Positions 1 to 9,437 of a stretch of 64,000 bases of DNA are shown one piece after another; position 1 is the first letter of the stretch; each line of letters begins with the position of its first letter. The stretch lies in assembly GCA_002332615.1 (NCBI GenBank), contig DDAL01000008.1, forward strand, positions 67,073-131,072, read 5' to 3'. This stretch comes from Sphingobacteriaceae bacterium UBA2059. Lineage in GTDB: Bacteria; Bacteroidota; Bacteroidia; Sphingobacteriales; Sphingobacteriaceae. The position numbers were made by a program, and so were the translations under genes. The notes beneath the pieces are model-generated. The model was not told the DNA's origin, made no database searches, and worked only from the letters and a program-made list of their open reading frames with translations.

Positions 1-238
1 TTAGCACTTGCAGCCGAACGGCGCTAAGTAAATAAGATTGAAGATTACGAATTTCTACTTCACCGCGTCTTTCCCATAAGCTTATAAAAACATTCTGAAC
101 TATATCCTTACAGTTATCCGCATTTGGCAAACGCTTATACGCAGCGTTATATAACAAGCGCCAATACTTCTCGTATATAGCATCAAAACTTAAAACATCA
201 TCGACCTTCAACAGAGCAAGTAATCTTTCTTCATCCAT
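1..238 (-). CDS. ECF-type RNA polymerase sigma factor, partial (C-terminus outside window)
   Basis: Seventy-nine codons are visible, starting at ATG 238-236 and still open at base 1. The translation begins MDEERLLALLKVDD and continues with FDAIYEKYWRLLYNAAYKRL and DIVQNVFISLWERR, which is the region-2 core signature of Bacteroidota ECF sigma factors that pair with FecR anti-sigma factors. It is related to, but clearly different from, the sigma factor at 10643-11206. It reads leftward, away from the ruvX pseudogene, so any partner FecR/SusC genes would lie outside the window to the left. Region 4 is not visible. Confidence 0.85.
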   Translation of the reverse strand, partial: MDEERLLALLKVDDVLSFDAIYEKYWRLLYNAAYKRLPNADNCKDIVQNVFISLWERRGEVEIRNLQSYLLSAVRLQVL

Positions 239-465
239 ACCTTTACCTTGATACTTTATCTAATTCTGTCAGTTCTTTTTAAAACACACAGCTGATTGGT
301 CATGTGTATAAAAATCCAACTTTATTCTAAAACTAATATCTATAGGTTCACGAATTTATAAATATATCAATTTAAGTTTGCTCGCTAAGTTTTAGAAAGA
401 AATAACTACAGTCATGCTCATTTCTTACTCTCTAAACCTGTCAACCCTACGTTTCTAAAGGCAAC

Positions 466-1018
466 TTTTAAAAACATACTGCTTAGCTCTTTTAATTGAC
501 TTTCTTTGTTGGATGGCGCGTATTAAAGTTTCGATTACGGCACCAAACGAATAGGCATTGCCGTTACAGACCCTCTGCAGATCATTGCAACCGGGCTTGG
601 TACTGTTCATCCCAAGGATGTTGTTGTGTATTTAAAGAAATACCTCCTTACCGAAAGTGTAGAGTGTTTTGTTGTTGGAGAGCCAAAGCAAATGGATGGA
701 ACGGCGTCACAGTCAGCCCCGCATGTTAAAGGGTTTGTAACCACGCTTAAAAAAAACTTCCCCGGCATTCCCATCTACAGGCTGGACGAACGCTTTACCT
801 CCAAAATGGCTTCAGCTGCCATTGCCGGAAGCGGACTCAAAAGATCCGACAGGCAGAGGAAAGACCTCGTCGACACGGTAGCCGCTACCATCATACTGCA
901 ATCCTATATGGAGCATCAAAAAAACCATCCCCTGTATTAGCGGAAGAATGATATTAGACAGCTGTTCCCTTTGAAGCCGCGCAAAACCAAGGCAACTGGC
1001 AGTTAAATAGAAGGCTTT
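466..1018 (+). repeat. Left copy of a ~553-bp direct repeat containing ruvX
   Basis: This segment matches 11342-11895 almost base for base: five substitutions and one missing C over 553/554 bp by direct reading. The match starts about 47 bp before the ruvX start codon and ends about 78 bp after its stop codon, with abrupt loss of similarity on both sides. The copies are in the same orientation with starts 10,876 bp apart, and they bracket the GH18/SusCD cassette. Confidence 0.95.
513..940 (+). pseudogene. ruvX: Frameshifted ruvX (YqgF) copy
   Basis: This is the left copy of the RuvX gene found intact at 11389-11817. At codons 5-7 it reads ATTAAAGTTTCG where the intact copy reads ATTATAGCTTTCG: one base is lost and one changed. 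Translation from ATG 513 therefore stops at a TAG after 13 codons (MARIKVSITAPNE). Beyond the lesion the original frame stays open to the shared TAG at 938-940 and encodes an unchanged protein, including the VVGEP and LDERFTS motifs; the one coding substitution there is silent. The decay looks recent. An internal restart would lack the N-terminal DYGTKRIG active-site strand, so function is unlikely. Confidence 0.93.
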
Positions 1019-1084
1019 TTCTTCCTATGTCCCGCTATATCGCTAAACTGCATGTTGCAAATTAACAAACAGGAATAAATACAA

Positions 1085-1121
1085 AAAAACCTGAGACTAG
1101 TCCGCCTCAGGCTTTTTTTTC
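1085..1121 (-). terminator. Rho-independent terminator of the GH18/SusCD operon
   Basis: Read on the minus strand, CCTGAG and CTCAGG arms enclose a short loop and are followed by seven T residues. The hairpin lies 5 bp past the stop of the last cassette gene. The plus strand also has a T-run, so the hairpin may act in both directions. Confidence 0.8.
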
Positions 1122-1125
1122 AAGA

Positions 1126-2136
1126 CTATTCAACAGCGTTAAGCTCCGAATATCCTACATAGCTTCCTAGCGTAGAGGTAAACGTGAACTTAATATGTCG
1201 TGCATCAACAGGCTTCTTAAATGAAACATTATATTGATTTGAATTATCATAACTATCAAATGTTCCCTGATTGTCCCACTTAGCTCCATCTTTACTCGAG
1301 TAAACGCTTATTATGTTTGCAGAATAATTAACGCCAAGGTGTGGCATATTGAATACAAACCCCTTAACCGGCCTGTTCTCTCCCGCATCAATGGTAAGAA
1401 AAGAAGTCGAAATAGGGGCAATCCAAGAACTCTTCAGCGAGCCGTCAAAAAGTTTTGAAAGTTCGTAACCGTTGTAACTTGTATGAGCAGAATATTTCCA
1501 CTTAGACCTGTCCATAAGTTTGCCCTCAAATTTTGCATTTGAAGCCGCTATATTGTCGAGGTCTATGTTTATTGATACCAGAAAATAAACAGTTTTCCTT
1601 TGTGTTGCACACTTTACCTTATCGTTATTAGTCTTGGTTAATGTAACCGGCAACAAATAGGTCTCAGATTCCTTGAAAAAGGCCTGTTTAAGTTCTATGG
1701 AAAGTGTGTCAGAAGAAATCTTCCCTTTGCGGATTGTGAACTTATTATCTGACAATTTATAAGCTTCTGGTGGCAGTTGCTTATATGCTTTTAAATCAGA
1801 CGCAGTTAATGAATCGTTCTTGTCAAGATCAAAACTTACTTCAGTCTCAAAATCAAAGCTCTGCTCTCGGGTAATCCCCGCTTGAAGTGAAATTACAGCC
1901 TTATTGCCTTTTATTGTAAGAGCACCCCCTTTACTAAGCACATCAATGCTATTTATCTTTGAAGCTTCGTTCTGAGACTTTAGGTAAACATATATATCCT
2001 GCGGATCAATTCCTCCATAGCGATGTAGAGGCGTTTCAAATGGCTCAATTTCATTATTCTTGCAAGACAAGAAATTCAACGCTATCAGCATAGCAAAAAC
2101 CAACGAGCACTTTGCTTTTATATTTTTCAATTTCAT
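1126..2136 (-). CDS. Surface lipoprotein with DUF1735 and F5/8 type C (discoidin-like) domains
   Basis: A 336-residue exported protein with a lipobox ending at Cys25 (NFLSC), so probably lipidated and surface-anchored. Residues ~35-190 resemble DUF1735, the N-terminal domain common on glycan-binding proteins and GH18 enzymes of Bacteroidota loci. Residues ~205-335 look like an F5/8 type C carbohydrate-binding sandwich (SSWIAPISTSFLTIDAG near the start, ARHIKFTFTS and GYSELNAVE at the end). It is the last gene of the cassette, 16 bp after the preceding lipoprotein gene. Known family behaviour suggests a surface glycan-binding protein that holds substrate near SusC/D; the ligand is not evident from sequence. 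Confidence 0.8.
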   Translation of the reverse strand: MKLKNIKAKCSLVFAMLIALNFLSCKNNEIEPFETPLHRYGGIDPQDIYVYLKSQNEASKINSIDVLSKGGALTIKGNKAVISLQAGITREQSFDFETEVSFDLDKNDSLTASDLKAYKQLPPEAYKLSDNKFTIRKGKISSDTLSIELKQAFFKESETYLLPVTLTKTNNDKVKCATQRKTVYFLVSINIDLDNIAASNAKFEGKLMDRSKWKYSAHTSYNGYELSKLFDGSLKSSWIAPISTSFLTIDAGENRPVKGFVFNMPHLGVNYSANIISVYSSKDGAKWDNQGTFDSYDNSNQYNVSFKKPVDARHIKFTFTSTLGSYVGYSELNAVE

Positions 2137-2152
2137 AACTTAATTATTAAAC

Positions 2153-3265
2153 TTACTTCCTCTCAGGAAACCGTACTCCCTGTACCCATTGAATACCCTT
2201 ACCACTTAAATCAATAGTATTACCGTGGCCGGTAATATCCTGCAGTATGCTTCCCTGTCCTTCGTTTGCAGGCCAGTAGACTTCCAGGTTCGGGCTTTTA
2301 GGATCAACAACATACAAGTTATTTTTAATTTGAGAAGGCGTTAATGCTACCGACCATAGACGAATTTCCCTTAGCATACCAGAGAATGTCGAATTACCGA
2401 AACCTACATTTTCGAACCTATATAACTTGTTCAACGTAGGCGCAGCAACGTTCAAATCCTGCTCACCGTTAACAAACACTTTCAAGCTGGCGCCATCATA
2501 CACCAAAGCAAAATGATACCAGGTGTTTTCTGAAAACTGTGTAGATGAAGCTAGTTGCCCGTTACCGGTTTTCACCTGCAACTGATTAGGCTTAATAACA
2601 ACATCTCCAAAGCGAGAGTAAACCTCATCCGGACCTGCATATATAAGAGCTTGATTATTAACACTAAGCCTGTCTGTTTTAACACTAAACTGAAATGTCC
2701 ATTGCTTCAACCCTTCCAAAGGGGTCTTTAACTTGGCTTCAATATTGTTGCTCTGCAACTTAAGCACAGGAGTCACAATAACTCTGTCAAGCAAGACAAA
2801 CACTGTCTTTGACGCTGCCAGAAAGGAAGTCTCTCCACCCGAAATACCGGTTAATGTTACGGGAACAACATACGTTTTCGTATTAGGAAGAGAGGAATCT
2901 AATGGCTTAATGGACAAGTTAACCGGATCTCCGCTCATTTCGCCCGCTTTTATTACAGCAGAGTTAGATGACAAAGAGTAAAAGCTATCAGGCAATGGCG
3001 CATAGTCAGTGCCATTAAGTTTATTGAACGAAGCGAGCAAGCTTGTATCAACAGCAATACTCACCCTCGTTTCAGCAGAGACCAGGTTACCAGACCTGAC
3101 GTTAATTTTAAAAGCCCCTCCCTGCTCATCAATTGTAAGCCTGGATGCATTTTCCCCAGAAGCTTCACTTATATAAACAGCATTGGTAAGAGGTTCAGAT
3201 TTCTTACAGCCGGATACAAGAAATATACAGCTTAAAAACAAAAGTATATAATTTATTCTTTTCAT
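2153..3265 (-). CDS. Surface lipoprotein with DUF1735 and LamG/concanavalin-A-like domains
   Basis: The start is taken at ATG 3265 (MKRINYILLFLSC, lipobox Cys20); a TTG two codons upstream is less likely. Residues ~25-155 are DUF1735-like. Residues ~165-355 carry a LamG/ConA-like fold (LKQWTFQFSVK, ENTWYHFALVYDG, KVFVNGEQ, FSGMLREIRLWSVALT). Such proteins bind glycan at the outer surface. It lies 17 bp after the GH18 gene and 16 bp before the F5/8C lipoprotein gene, so all three probably share one transcript. The pairing of two different lectin folds behind the same DUF1735 scaffold suggests two binding modes for one substrate (inference). Confidence 0.8.
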   Translation of the reverse strand: MKRINYILLFLSCIFLVSGCKKSEPLTNAVYISEASGENASRLTIDEQGGAFKINVRSGNLVSAETRVSIAVDTSLLASFNKLNGTDYAPLPDSFYSLSSNSAVIKAGEMSGDPVNLSIKPLDSSLPNTKTYVVPVTLTGISGGETSFLAASKTVFVLLDRVIVTPVLKLQSNNIEAKLKTPLEGLKQWTFQFSVKTDRLSVNNQALIYAGPDEVYSRFGDVVIKPNQLQVKTGNGQLASSTQFSENTWYHFALVYDGASLKVFVNGEQDLNVAAPTLNKLYRFENVGFGNSTFSGMLREIRLWSVALTPSQIKNNLYVVDPKSPNLEVYWPANEGQGSILQDITGHGNTIDLSGKGIQWVQGVRFPERK

Positions 3266-3281
3266 TGTCAAACGGTTATGG

Positions 3282-4307
3282 TTACTTAACAGGTGGGTTC
3301 TGAATACGTATTGCTTCTCTTAAAAATTGGTAGTCGGGCTTGTTTTTGTACTCATATTCCATATGATAAGTACCAATACCACCTTTTCTTCCCTGCTTCG
3401 GGTTCCATGAAGCATAAGCAAGCAGCTGAGGCACTTCCTTACCAAAAACATCCTTCATTACAGGTCCGCCTTTTTCCCAGAAGGATTCAAAATTCGACGT
3501 TATAATGAACTTCCCAGGTTTAATTCCTTTCATGTCTTTCAAAGCGTCGTAACGCTGCTGAACACTCTGAAGAGAAGAATCATAATATGCCTGAGATATA
3601 AAGTAGTCAAAGTACTCCCCAAGCTCGAAAGGCATCACATTAAGTTCTCCATCTACACATAACAGCTTTCCTGAACCCGACTTTGGACCTAAATATTTTC
3701 CTATTTCTTTCACGAACATCTTCACAGGTTCCCATCTTTGCTTGGTAAACGTTCCATAATAGCCGCCTATATTCGGCTCCCAATCAATATCAAAGCCGTC
3801 ATAACCATATTTATTAATGCTGTCGACCACCGCCTTTGCATAGTTTCTGATTGCGACACTGTCCGGCACTTCGTTGTTTTTACCTTTAAAGACCTCCCTG
3901 CCCCCACATGCATCTCCTATTTCAGACAAAATAAAGCAAATTAACACCTTCGTGCCTTTAACCTTCTGCACATACTCTAAGTCCCTTTTCTTTTCGTCGT
4001 TAAGGTTTTGCCATCCTCCCCAGATAGAAACCATATCGACACTATCAGGTATGGAAGACAGATACGCCTGACCGCTTGCCCCATTTGCTGTCCAGTTTCC
4101 AAACCATCCGAAAGCAATTGAATGTTCAGACCTCTTGTAAGCTCTGAGATTCTCTAAATAGGCTTCAGTATACTTCTTATCAAGTCCCCCATTTCCCAGG
4201 CCACCTAACTTTTGCACCTCAACCGGCTTAGAATCGGTCCATTTACTGCACGAGAACATAAAGACCAGGCATAAAGCCGCCACATGCCACATTATAATTT
4301 TTTTCAT
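3282..4307 (-). CDS. GH18 endo-beta-N-acetylglucosaminidase-like lipoprotein
   Basis: A 341-residue protein with lipobox Cys20 (FMFSC) and the GH18 signature YDGFDIDWEPN: D170, D173, D175 and catalytic acid E177 form the DxxDxDxE motif. Other GH18 strands are visible (DMVSIWGGWQ, GTKVLICFIL, FDYFISQAYYDSS, KFIITSNFE). Family knowledge: GH18 enzymes of this size in SusCD loci are often endo-beta-N-acetylglucosaminidases releasing N-glycans, such as the EndoF type or those of the Bacteroides high-mannose locus; chitinase activity is the alternative. Its place directly after susD, next to DUF1735 lipoproteins, favours N-glycan capture at the cell surface (inference). No exo-mannosidase or hexosaminidase accompanies it here. 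Confidence 0.87.
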   Translation of the reverse strand: MKKIIMWHVAALCLVFMFSCSKWTDSKPVEVQKLGGLGNGGLDKKYTEAYLENLRAYKRSEHSIAFGWFGNWTANGASGQAYLSSIPDSVDMVSIWGGWQNLNDEKKRDLEYVQKVKGTKVLICFILSEIGDACGGREVFKGKNNEVPDSVAIRNYAKAVVDSINKYGYDGFDIDWEPNIGGYYGTFTKQRWEPVKMFVKEIGKYLGPKSGSGKLLCVDGELNVMPFELGEYFDYFISQAYYDSSLQSVQQRYDALKDMKGIKPGKFIITSNFESFWEKGGPVMKDVFGKEVPQLLAYASWNPKQGRKGGIGTYHMEYEYKNKPDYQFLREAIRIQNPPVK

Positions 4308-4326
4308 AACTCTAATAAAAATTTAA

Positions 4327-5922
4327 TTAACGTTTTTCCCACCATAGCTTAGTAGATCCTAAGTCTGGTCCACCTAATAACTGTATTCCCCGAAGCACCT
4401 CCGCATTGTTAGTTTTGTATTCGTTCACAGGATAAGGCATTCGCTTTACTTGCTCATCAGTTTGTACCGAACCGTTACTCCTGTTCATCAAAACAGGAAA
4501 CAACCTTGGGTACCCTGTCCTTCTAAACTCAGACCACGCCTCCTGCCCGTTTGGAAAAAGAGCAATCCATTTTTGAGTTACTATTTTTTCCAGCTTAATA
4601 TTAAAGCTTTCGCCATCATTCCACTTTATGGTTACCGATCCAAGAGCTTTGGTACTTTGACCACGCTTTAAAAAGTCAGTATAATCTGCCGGCTTATTTT
4701 TGCTGTTGCCGATATATTCGGAGGCATTGCTTAAATTGTACTGAGCAAAAGAAGCGGCAATTCCCTTTTCGTAAAAGCTCTGAGCACTTCCTCCCATGTT
4801 CCACCCACGTAAAGCACCTTCCGCGCGAAGAAAGCAGACTTCAGACTCTGTCAACCAATACAGCGGAGTATCATACTCAACGTTAGGTACGGAAAATGCA
4901 GAATAGTCGGCGGCCGGAATTCCTATTCTTACTCCATAGTACCCTTCGCTACCACCAGCATTAGACTTTTTAAAGTAGGCGCTGATCCGAGGGTCGTTAT
5001 ATCCTTTCATATATGACTCAATGCTTGCGCCCATTCTCGTATCGCCGTAAGCCTCCCAAATGGTTTTCAAAGGATGACGAAATTCCATTCCCGCTCCCGA
5101 ACGCATTTTAGCAGTCTCATCTTTACTGCTTATAACTCCCACAGGGTGGTTTACGGCTTGCTCTGCATATTTTTTACCCATCTCAGGTTCAGCAACAGAC
5201 ACTCTGACAGCCAGTCTGAGCATCAGGGAATTCGCAAACTTTATCCATTTTTTAACATCACCACCGTAAACAGCATCGTATTTAGCAAGGACTGTCGGAC
5301 TAGTAGCCGAGTACTTGTTCAAAACCTCTACTGCATCTGTAAGTTCAGTAAAGAAACTCTTATAAATTTCCTGCTGAGAATCATACCTCACTGTTAACCC
5401 GCCTTTTCCAATCGCACTGTAGGGTATTGGACCAAACATATCCGTTGTCCTGTGTATACCGGCAATTTTAATTACCTGTGCCAGCGCCAGGATCTCAGGT
5501 TTCCCCTCTGCTTTCTTCTTAATTTCAAACCACGGATTATAAATTTTAGTGGTCATAATTTCGTAGGTATAGTTTCCCCATCCTTCTGTAAAAAAGTAAG
5601 TAGTAAAGTTATTACCACTATTAAACTTATTTTGAGTTGGCGAAAGATACCCACCCCATCCATCACCAGCCAGATTACATGATATCTGATATTGGTTAAC
5701 CGGATCCGTATCATCAGCGGCAGTTCCGATAGGAATAACCGCTTTTTGCAAACGGGGAAAAAAGCCTCCTACATCCAAATTATCGTATCCTGCCATGTCT
5801 TTTGTCACGCCGTTCGGGTCAGTATTGATCTTTTCAAAGTCTTTTGTACAAGAGCTAAAACAACCTGATAAACTTAAAAAGGCTGCGCCCAAAATAATGT
5901 GTTTAAACGAGTATCGTTTCAT
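4327..5922 (-). CDS. SusD/RagB-family outer-membrane glycan-binding lipoprotein (SusD_2 type)
   Basis: The start is set at ATG 5922, 10 bp after the susC stop, giving a signal sequence MKRYSFKHIILGAAFLSLSG and a Cys-rich lipidation region. The longer reading from 5961 would overlap susC. The ~530-residue protein has the SusD-like/SusD_2 pattern: helical TPR core, YWLTESEVCFLRAEGALRGW, EKIVTQKWIALFPNGQEAW and a C-terminal RMPYPVNEY motif. It forms the lid of the SusC transporter and binds substrate at the cell surface. It is coupled to the STN-type SusC upstream and followed by the GH18 gene after 19 bp. Confidence 0.92.
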   Translation of the reverse strand: MKRYSFKHIILGAAFLSLSGCFSSCTKDFEKINTDPNGVTKDMAGYDNLDVGGFFPRLQKAVIPIGTAADDTDPVNQYQISCNLAGDGWGGYLSPTQNKFNSGNNFTTYFFTEGWGNYTYEIMTTKIYNPWFEIKKKAEGKPEILALAQVIKIAGIHRTTDMFGPIPYSAIGKGGLTVRYDSQQEIYKSFFTELTDAVEVLNKYSATSPTVLAKYDAVYGGDVKKWIKFANSLMLRLAVRVSVAEPEMGKKYAEQAVNHPVGVISSKDETAKMRSGAGMEFRHPLKTIWEAYGDTRMGASIESYMKGYNDPRISAYFKKSNAGGSEGYYGVRIGIPAADYSAFSVPNVEYDTPLYWLTESEVCFLRAEGALRGWNMGGSAQSFYEKGIAASFAQYNLSNASEYIGNSKNKPADYTDFLKRGQSTKALGSVTIKWNDGESFNIKLEKIVTQKWIALFPNGQEAWSEFRRTGYPRLFPVLMNRSNGSVQTDEQVKRMPYPVNEYKTNNAEVLRGIQLLGGPDLGSTKLWWEKR

Positions 5923-5932
5923 AGTTCTGAGT

Positions 5933-8900
5933 TTAAAATTGAGCTTTAATTCCAAATCCAAAGGTTCTCAGACTTGGCTGCATAAAGTAATCGTATCCCT
6001 GGGAATACGTACCGGTAGACGCTGTTAATTCAGGATCATAAGGAGCCTTATTATAGATCATCCATAAATTTTTTCCTTGAAGCGATACAGATAGATTCAT
6101 CTTGTTCCCTATAAGGTATTTAGGAATCATATAAGACAAACTAACCTCCTTCAGGCGAAAATTTGTCGCATTGTAAACATATCTTGAAAGCAAACCATCA
6201 TTTCCTCCTCCAATAAGCTCATAATACTTCCGGGGGTCTATACGACCTTTATTTATTTCAACGCCTCCGTTATCCCTGTCTATTCCCGACTGTTTGGACA
6301 CGCCATAACGGTCAAGTATAGCCTGAGTGCTTGAGGTAACTACACCACCCACACGGCCCGTAAGCAAAAAGCTTAAGTTTACACCCTTATATCCAAGACT
6401 ATTTCTCCAGCCCAGGGTATAATCGGGGTTTGCACTACCCACCTTCAGCGTTTTGTTATCTATTGACAGGCCATCACCCTCTATCGTATAGATGCTCCCT
6501 TGGTTGTCCTCATGTAGAACACCGGTAACAAAGACGTCTCCTATTTGTCCGCCTTCCTGTATTCGGCTGCCACCACTTGGATAGACTTCCGTTATCGTTA
6601 TTTTTTCACCCGTTATAGGGTCAGGGTAATCATGTACAAGTTCAATGATCTTATTTTCGTTTAAGCTGTACGTTAAAGATGTAGCATAATTAAACGGCCC
6701 TGCATTGTTAGTAAAGCCCAGACTGGCTTCTATCCCCCTGTTCCTAACATTCCCGGCTTGCAGATAAAAAGAATTAGACTCACTGTTAGACTTTTTAGAA
6801 TAGAACGTCTGATTGTAAGTATTAGACTGATAGACCGCTACATCTATATTCAGCCTATTTCTAAACATTCTCAAATTAGAACCTATCTCAACAGAATTCG
6901 TCCGCTCAGCTTTAAAATCGGGTAAGCCGGCAAATTCGTTTGGAGTAAAGCCACCTCCGGTAATGGGCGTAGTACTGGTTCCAGGAGTGAAACCTAAGAA
7001 TTTAATAGGAGCACCAACAACAGTGTAAGAACCCCTTACTTTCAAAAATGAAACAGCTTCCGGTAGTTTCGCCATTTCAGAAATAACCGCTGATAACCCT
7101 ACAGACGGGTAAAAGAAATCGGGCTGGCTAGAATTAACAAGCTTTGAACTCCAGTCATTCCTACCTGTAAGCGTTAAATATAAGTAGTTTCTAAAACCAA
7201 TTTCAGCACTTGCAAAGGCAGAGACCGTTCTTTCGTTATTATCTCCATAGGTTTCCTTAAGCAGAGCCTCTAAAGGATTAATATTGTTAAAGCTAAACAG
7301 GTTGGGAACCGTTGCCAGGTTTCCGGTAACTTCGCTTATTGAATGCTTTTTATCCTCAAAGCTGGAACCTATATGTGCTTCAATACTAAAATCATTAAGT
7401 CGTTTGTTCAAATTAAGCATTACATCGGAGTAAATTTGCTTAAACTCATCTTTACCCAATGAGTATAGCCCTTTAGGCTGTGCAAAAAGCCCTATTGTAG
7501 ACGCATGGTACTTTTTTTCAGCATTACCATAAGTATTGTCCATCCGAATACGCCCGGTAATATTTAACCATGAGTTTACATCATACCCTGCACTCCCATA
7601 TAACATAAACCGGTCGCGTTTAGAAGGAAAGAGCATACGCTTTGTGGTCCAGTAAGGATTTTGCATAGAAAGGTTCATGTCCCCGTAAGGCCAGAACTGA
7701 ACAGGAAACCTGCGTTCAGGATCATAGCGCTCAAAAAGTTTAACTTTTTCAAAATCTTCGCCCCTTGGAAACAGGTATACAGGAACAAGAGGATTGAAAT
7801 ATTGCCCTTGTGCAAGCATGTTTTGATCTTCCTGCCTTATATAACCGGCACTCAGGTCAACATTCATTTTATCATCAAGGAACTTAGCGGTGTTTCTGAT
7901 AGAAAAGTTATACCTGTTGTACTTATTATTAGGAATGATGCCTTTTGAGTTAGTGCTTCCAAGGGATATGAAGGTTTGGTTTTGCTTATTACCAACCGAC
8001 ATGCTTAAAGCATTAATAACGCTTGTTCCTGTTTGGAAAAAATCTAAAGGATCATAGGAAGATGGCTCTGACAATCTTTCCCCCCAGCTGTAAAATTCCC
8101 CCTGCTTGTTGCCATAGCTGGTTTGAAACTCCGGAACGATAAAAGGGCTCATAAACTCCGTACTGTTCGAAAAGTTAAGCTGAAGCTTACCAGAAGTACC
8201 TTTCTTAGTATTTATCAAAATAACCCCATTAGCCGCTGCACTCCCGTATAACGCTGCAGCCGAAGGCCCTGTCAGCACAGATATGCTCTCAATATCTTCC
8301 GGGTTAAAGTCCGAAATCCCCTCACCTCCGGCCATACTGGAAAACGCACCACCCGTAGATTCTCCTTTTGAATTATTTGCCAGCGGCATTCCATCAACAA
8401 CGTATAGCACATTATTGCCTCCATTAATTGACTTTGCACCTCTCATCACTACCCTCGCGGCACCCCCAACACCGGTAGCGCTACTGTTTATGGTCACACC
8501 GGCTACCTTTCCGTTTAAGCTATTCACAAAGTTGGCATCCTTTACGCGGGTCACCTCTTCGCCTTTTACCTCCTGCACATTATAGCTTAAAGCCTTGGTT
8601 TGTCTTTTAATACCCAAAGCAGTAACAACCACCTCACCCAGTTTGCTGTCTGCCTCTGCAAGTGTAATCGTTAAACTTTTCTGGTTATTTACAGGCACTT
8701 CCCGCGTACTATATCCTATAGATGAAACGATCAGAACATCCGAAGGAGAAACGCTTAGTATGAATCCCCCTTCAATATTTGTTGCAGTGCCTCGTCCGGT
8801 AGCCTTAGATCTAATCGTTGCTGCCGGAACTGGCAAGCCTTTCGAGTCTTTTACAAGTCCCGATACTTGTATCTGCTGCTGCATCTCGCCAGATTTTTCA

Positions 8901-9316
8901 AGCCCCACATCTAAGGTCTTTTTTCTAAGTACAATTACCTTTTCTTTCAGAGAGTACGTAATTGGCTGATTGCTGAATATAGAGTTCAAAGCACTCACCA
9001 GCTGGGCATCCTTAATATTTATACTCACTGGCTTTGCAGCAGAAATCACCTCACTGTTGTACACGAAAGAGTAACCGCTTTGTCTTTTAATCTCTTTCAA
9101 AACATTCCTTAGATCAGCTTTTGTTTCGTTAAGGCTCACCTGCTGGCTAAAACCAACGGCAAAAACCTGCGTTGAAAATAGAAGTGTAAATAGCAATGTG
9201 GTTTTCATAGCAAGAAGTAGTTTACTATTGGATACGCTCGCTTTATCCCTAAAGCAACAGAAAAGTTTAGTCAATAACTTTCCCCCGGGTGTTTTCAGAT
9301 ATATCTGTCCCTTCAT
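5933..9316 (-). CDS. SusC/RagA-family TonB-dependent transporter with STN signalling domain
   Basis: An 1127-residue outer-membrane transporter. After a long N-terminal region and hydrophobic signal (KTTLLFTLLFSTQVFAVG) comes an STN domain (~residues 60-130, LRNVLKEIKRQSGYSFVYN), then a carboxypeptidase-regulatory-like domain (~145-225), the plug with the SusC motif region (~235-350, LYVVDGMPL, ISVLTGPSAAALYGSAAANG) and a long barrel ending in FGFGIKAQF. An STN domain in a SusC protein marks trans-envelope signalling to a FecR anti-sigma factor, and exactly such a pair is encoded upstream. It probably imports oligosaccharide released by the GH18 enzyme. A start at M37 is possible but the upstream ATG is usual for STN-SusC proteins. 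Confidence 0.93.
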   Translation of the reverse strand: MKGQIYLKTPGGKLLTKLFCCFRDKASVSNSKLLLAMKTTLLFTLLFSTQVFAVGFSQQVSLNETKADLRNVLKEIKRQSGYSFVYNSEVISAAKPVSINIKDAQLVSALNSIFSNQPITYSLKEKVIVLRKKTLDVGLEKSGEMQQQIQVSGLVKDSKGLPVPAATIRSKATGRGTATNIEGGFILSVSPSDVLIVSSIGYSTREVPVNNQKSLTITLAEADSKLGEVVVTALGIKRQTKALSYNVQEVKGEEVTRVKDANFVNSLNGKVAGVTINSSATGVGGAARVVMRGAKSINGGNNVLYVVDGMPLANNSKGESTGGAFSSMAGGEGISDFNPEDIESISVLTGPSAAALYGSAAANGVILINTKKGTSGKLQLNFSNSTEFMSPFIVPEFQTSYGNKQGEFYSWGERLSEPSSYDPLDFFQTGTSVINALSMSVGNKQNQTFISLGSTNSKGIIPNNKYNRYNFSIRNTAKFLDDKMNVDLSAGYIRQEDQNMLAQGQYFNPLVPVYLFPRGEDFEKVKLFERYDPERRFPVQFWPYGDMNLSMQNPYWTTKRMLFPSKRDRFMLYGSAGYDVNSWLNITGRIRMDNTYGNAEKKYHASTIGLFAQPKGLYSLGKDEFKQIYSDVMLNLNKRLNDFSIEAHIGSSFEDKKHSISEVTGNLATVPNLFSFNNINPLEALLKETYGDNNERTVSAFASAEIGFRNYLYLTLTGRNDWSSKLVNSSQPDFFYPSVGLSAVISEMAKLPEAVSFLKVRGSYTVVGAPIKFLGFTPGTSTTPITGGGFTPNEFAGLPDFKAERTNSVEIGSNLRMFRNRLNIDVAVYQSNTYNQTFYSKKSNSESNSFYLQAGNVRNRGIEASLGFTNNAGPFNYATSLTYSLNENKIIELVHDYPDPITGEKITITEVYPSGGSRIQEGGQIGDVFVTGVLHEDNQGSIYTIEGDGLSIDNKTLKVGSANPDYTLGWRNSLGYKGVNLSFLLTGRVGGVVTSSTQAILDRYGVSKQSGIDRDNGGVEINKGRIDPRKYYELIGGGNDGLLSRYVYNATNFRLKEVSLSYMIPKYLIGNKMNLSVSLQGKNLWMIYNKAPYDPELTASTGTYSQGYDYFMQPSLRTFGFGIKAQF

Positions 9317-9437
9317 ATTGTTAGTTAATTAAGAATTTGATAATTTATGGTTTGTCCGCGCTGATTGCAGCTGGTTAAAGCGGCCCCTTAGAAGATTTTT
9401 AGTATTTATGTTATCATATATATAGTGGTTTAATTGT

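Noticed and set aside
626..940. A separate small gene encoding the C-terminal 104 residues of RuvX
   Set aside because: It is the in-frame remainder of the frameshifted ruvX copy and lacks the N-terminal catalytic strand.
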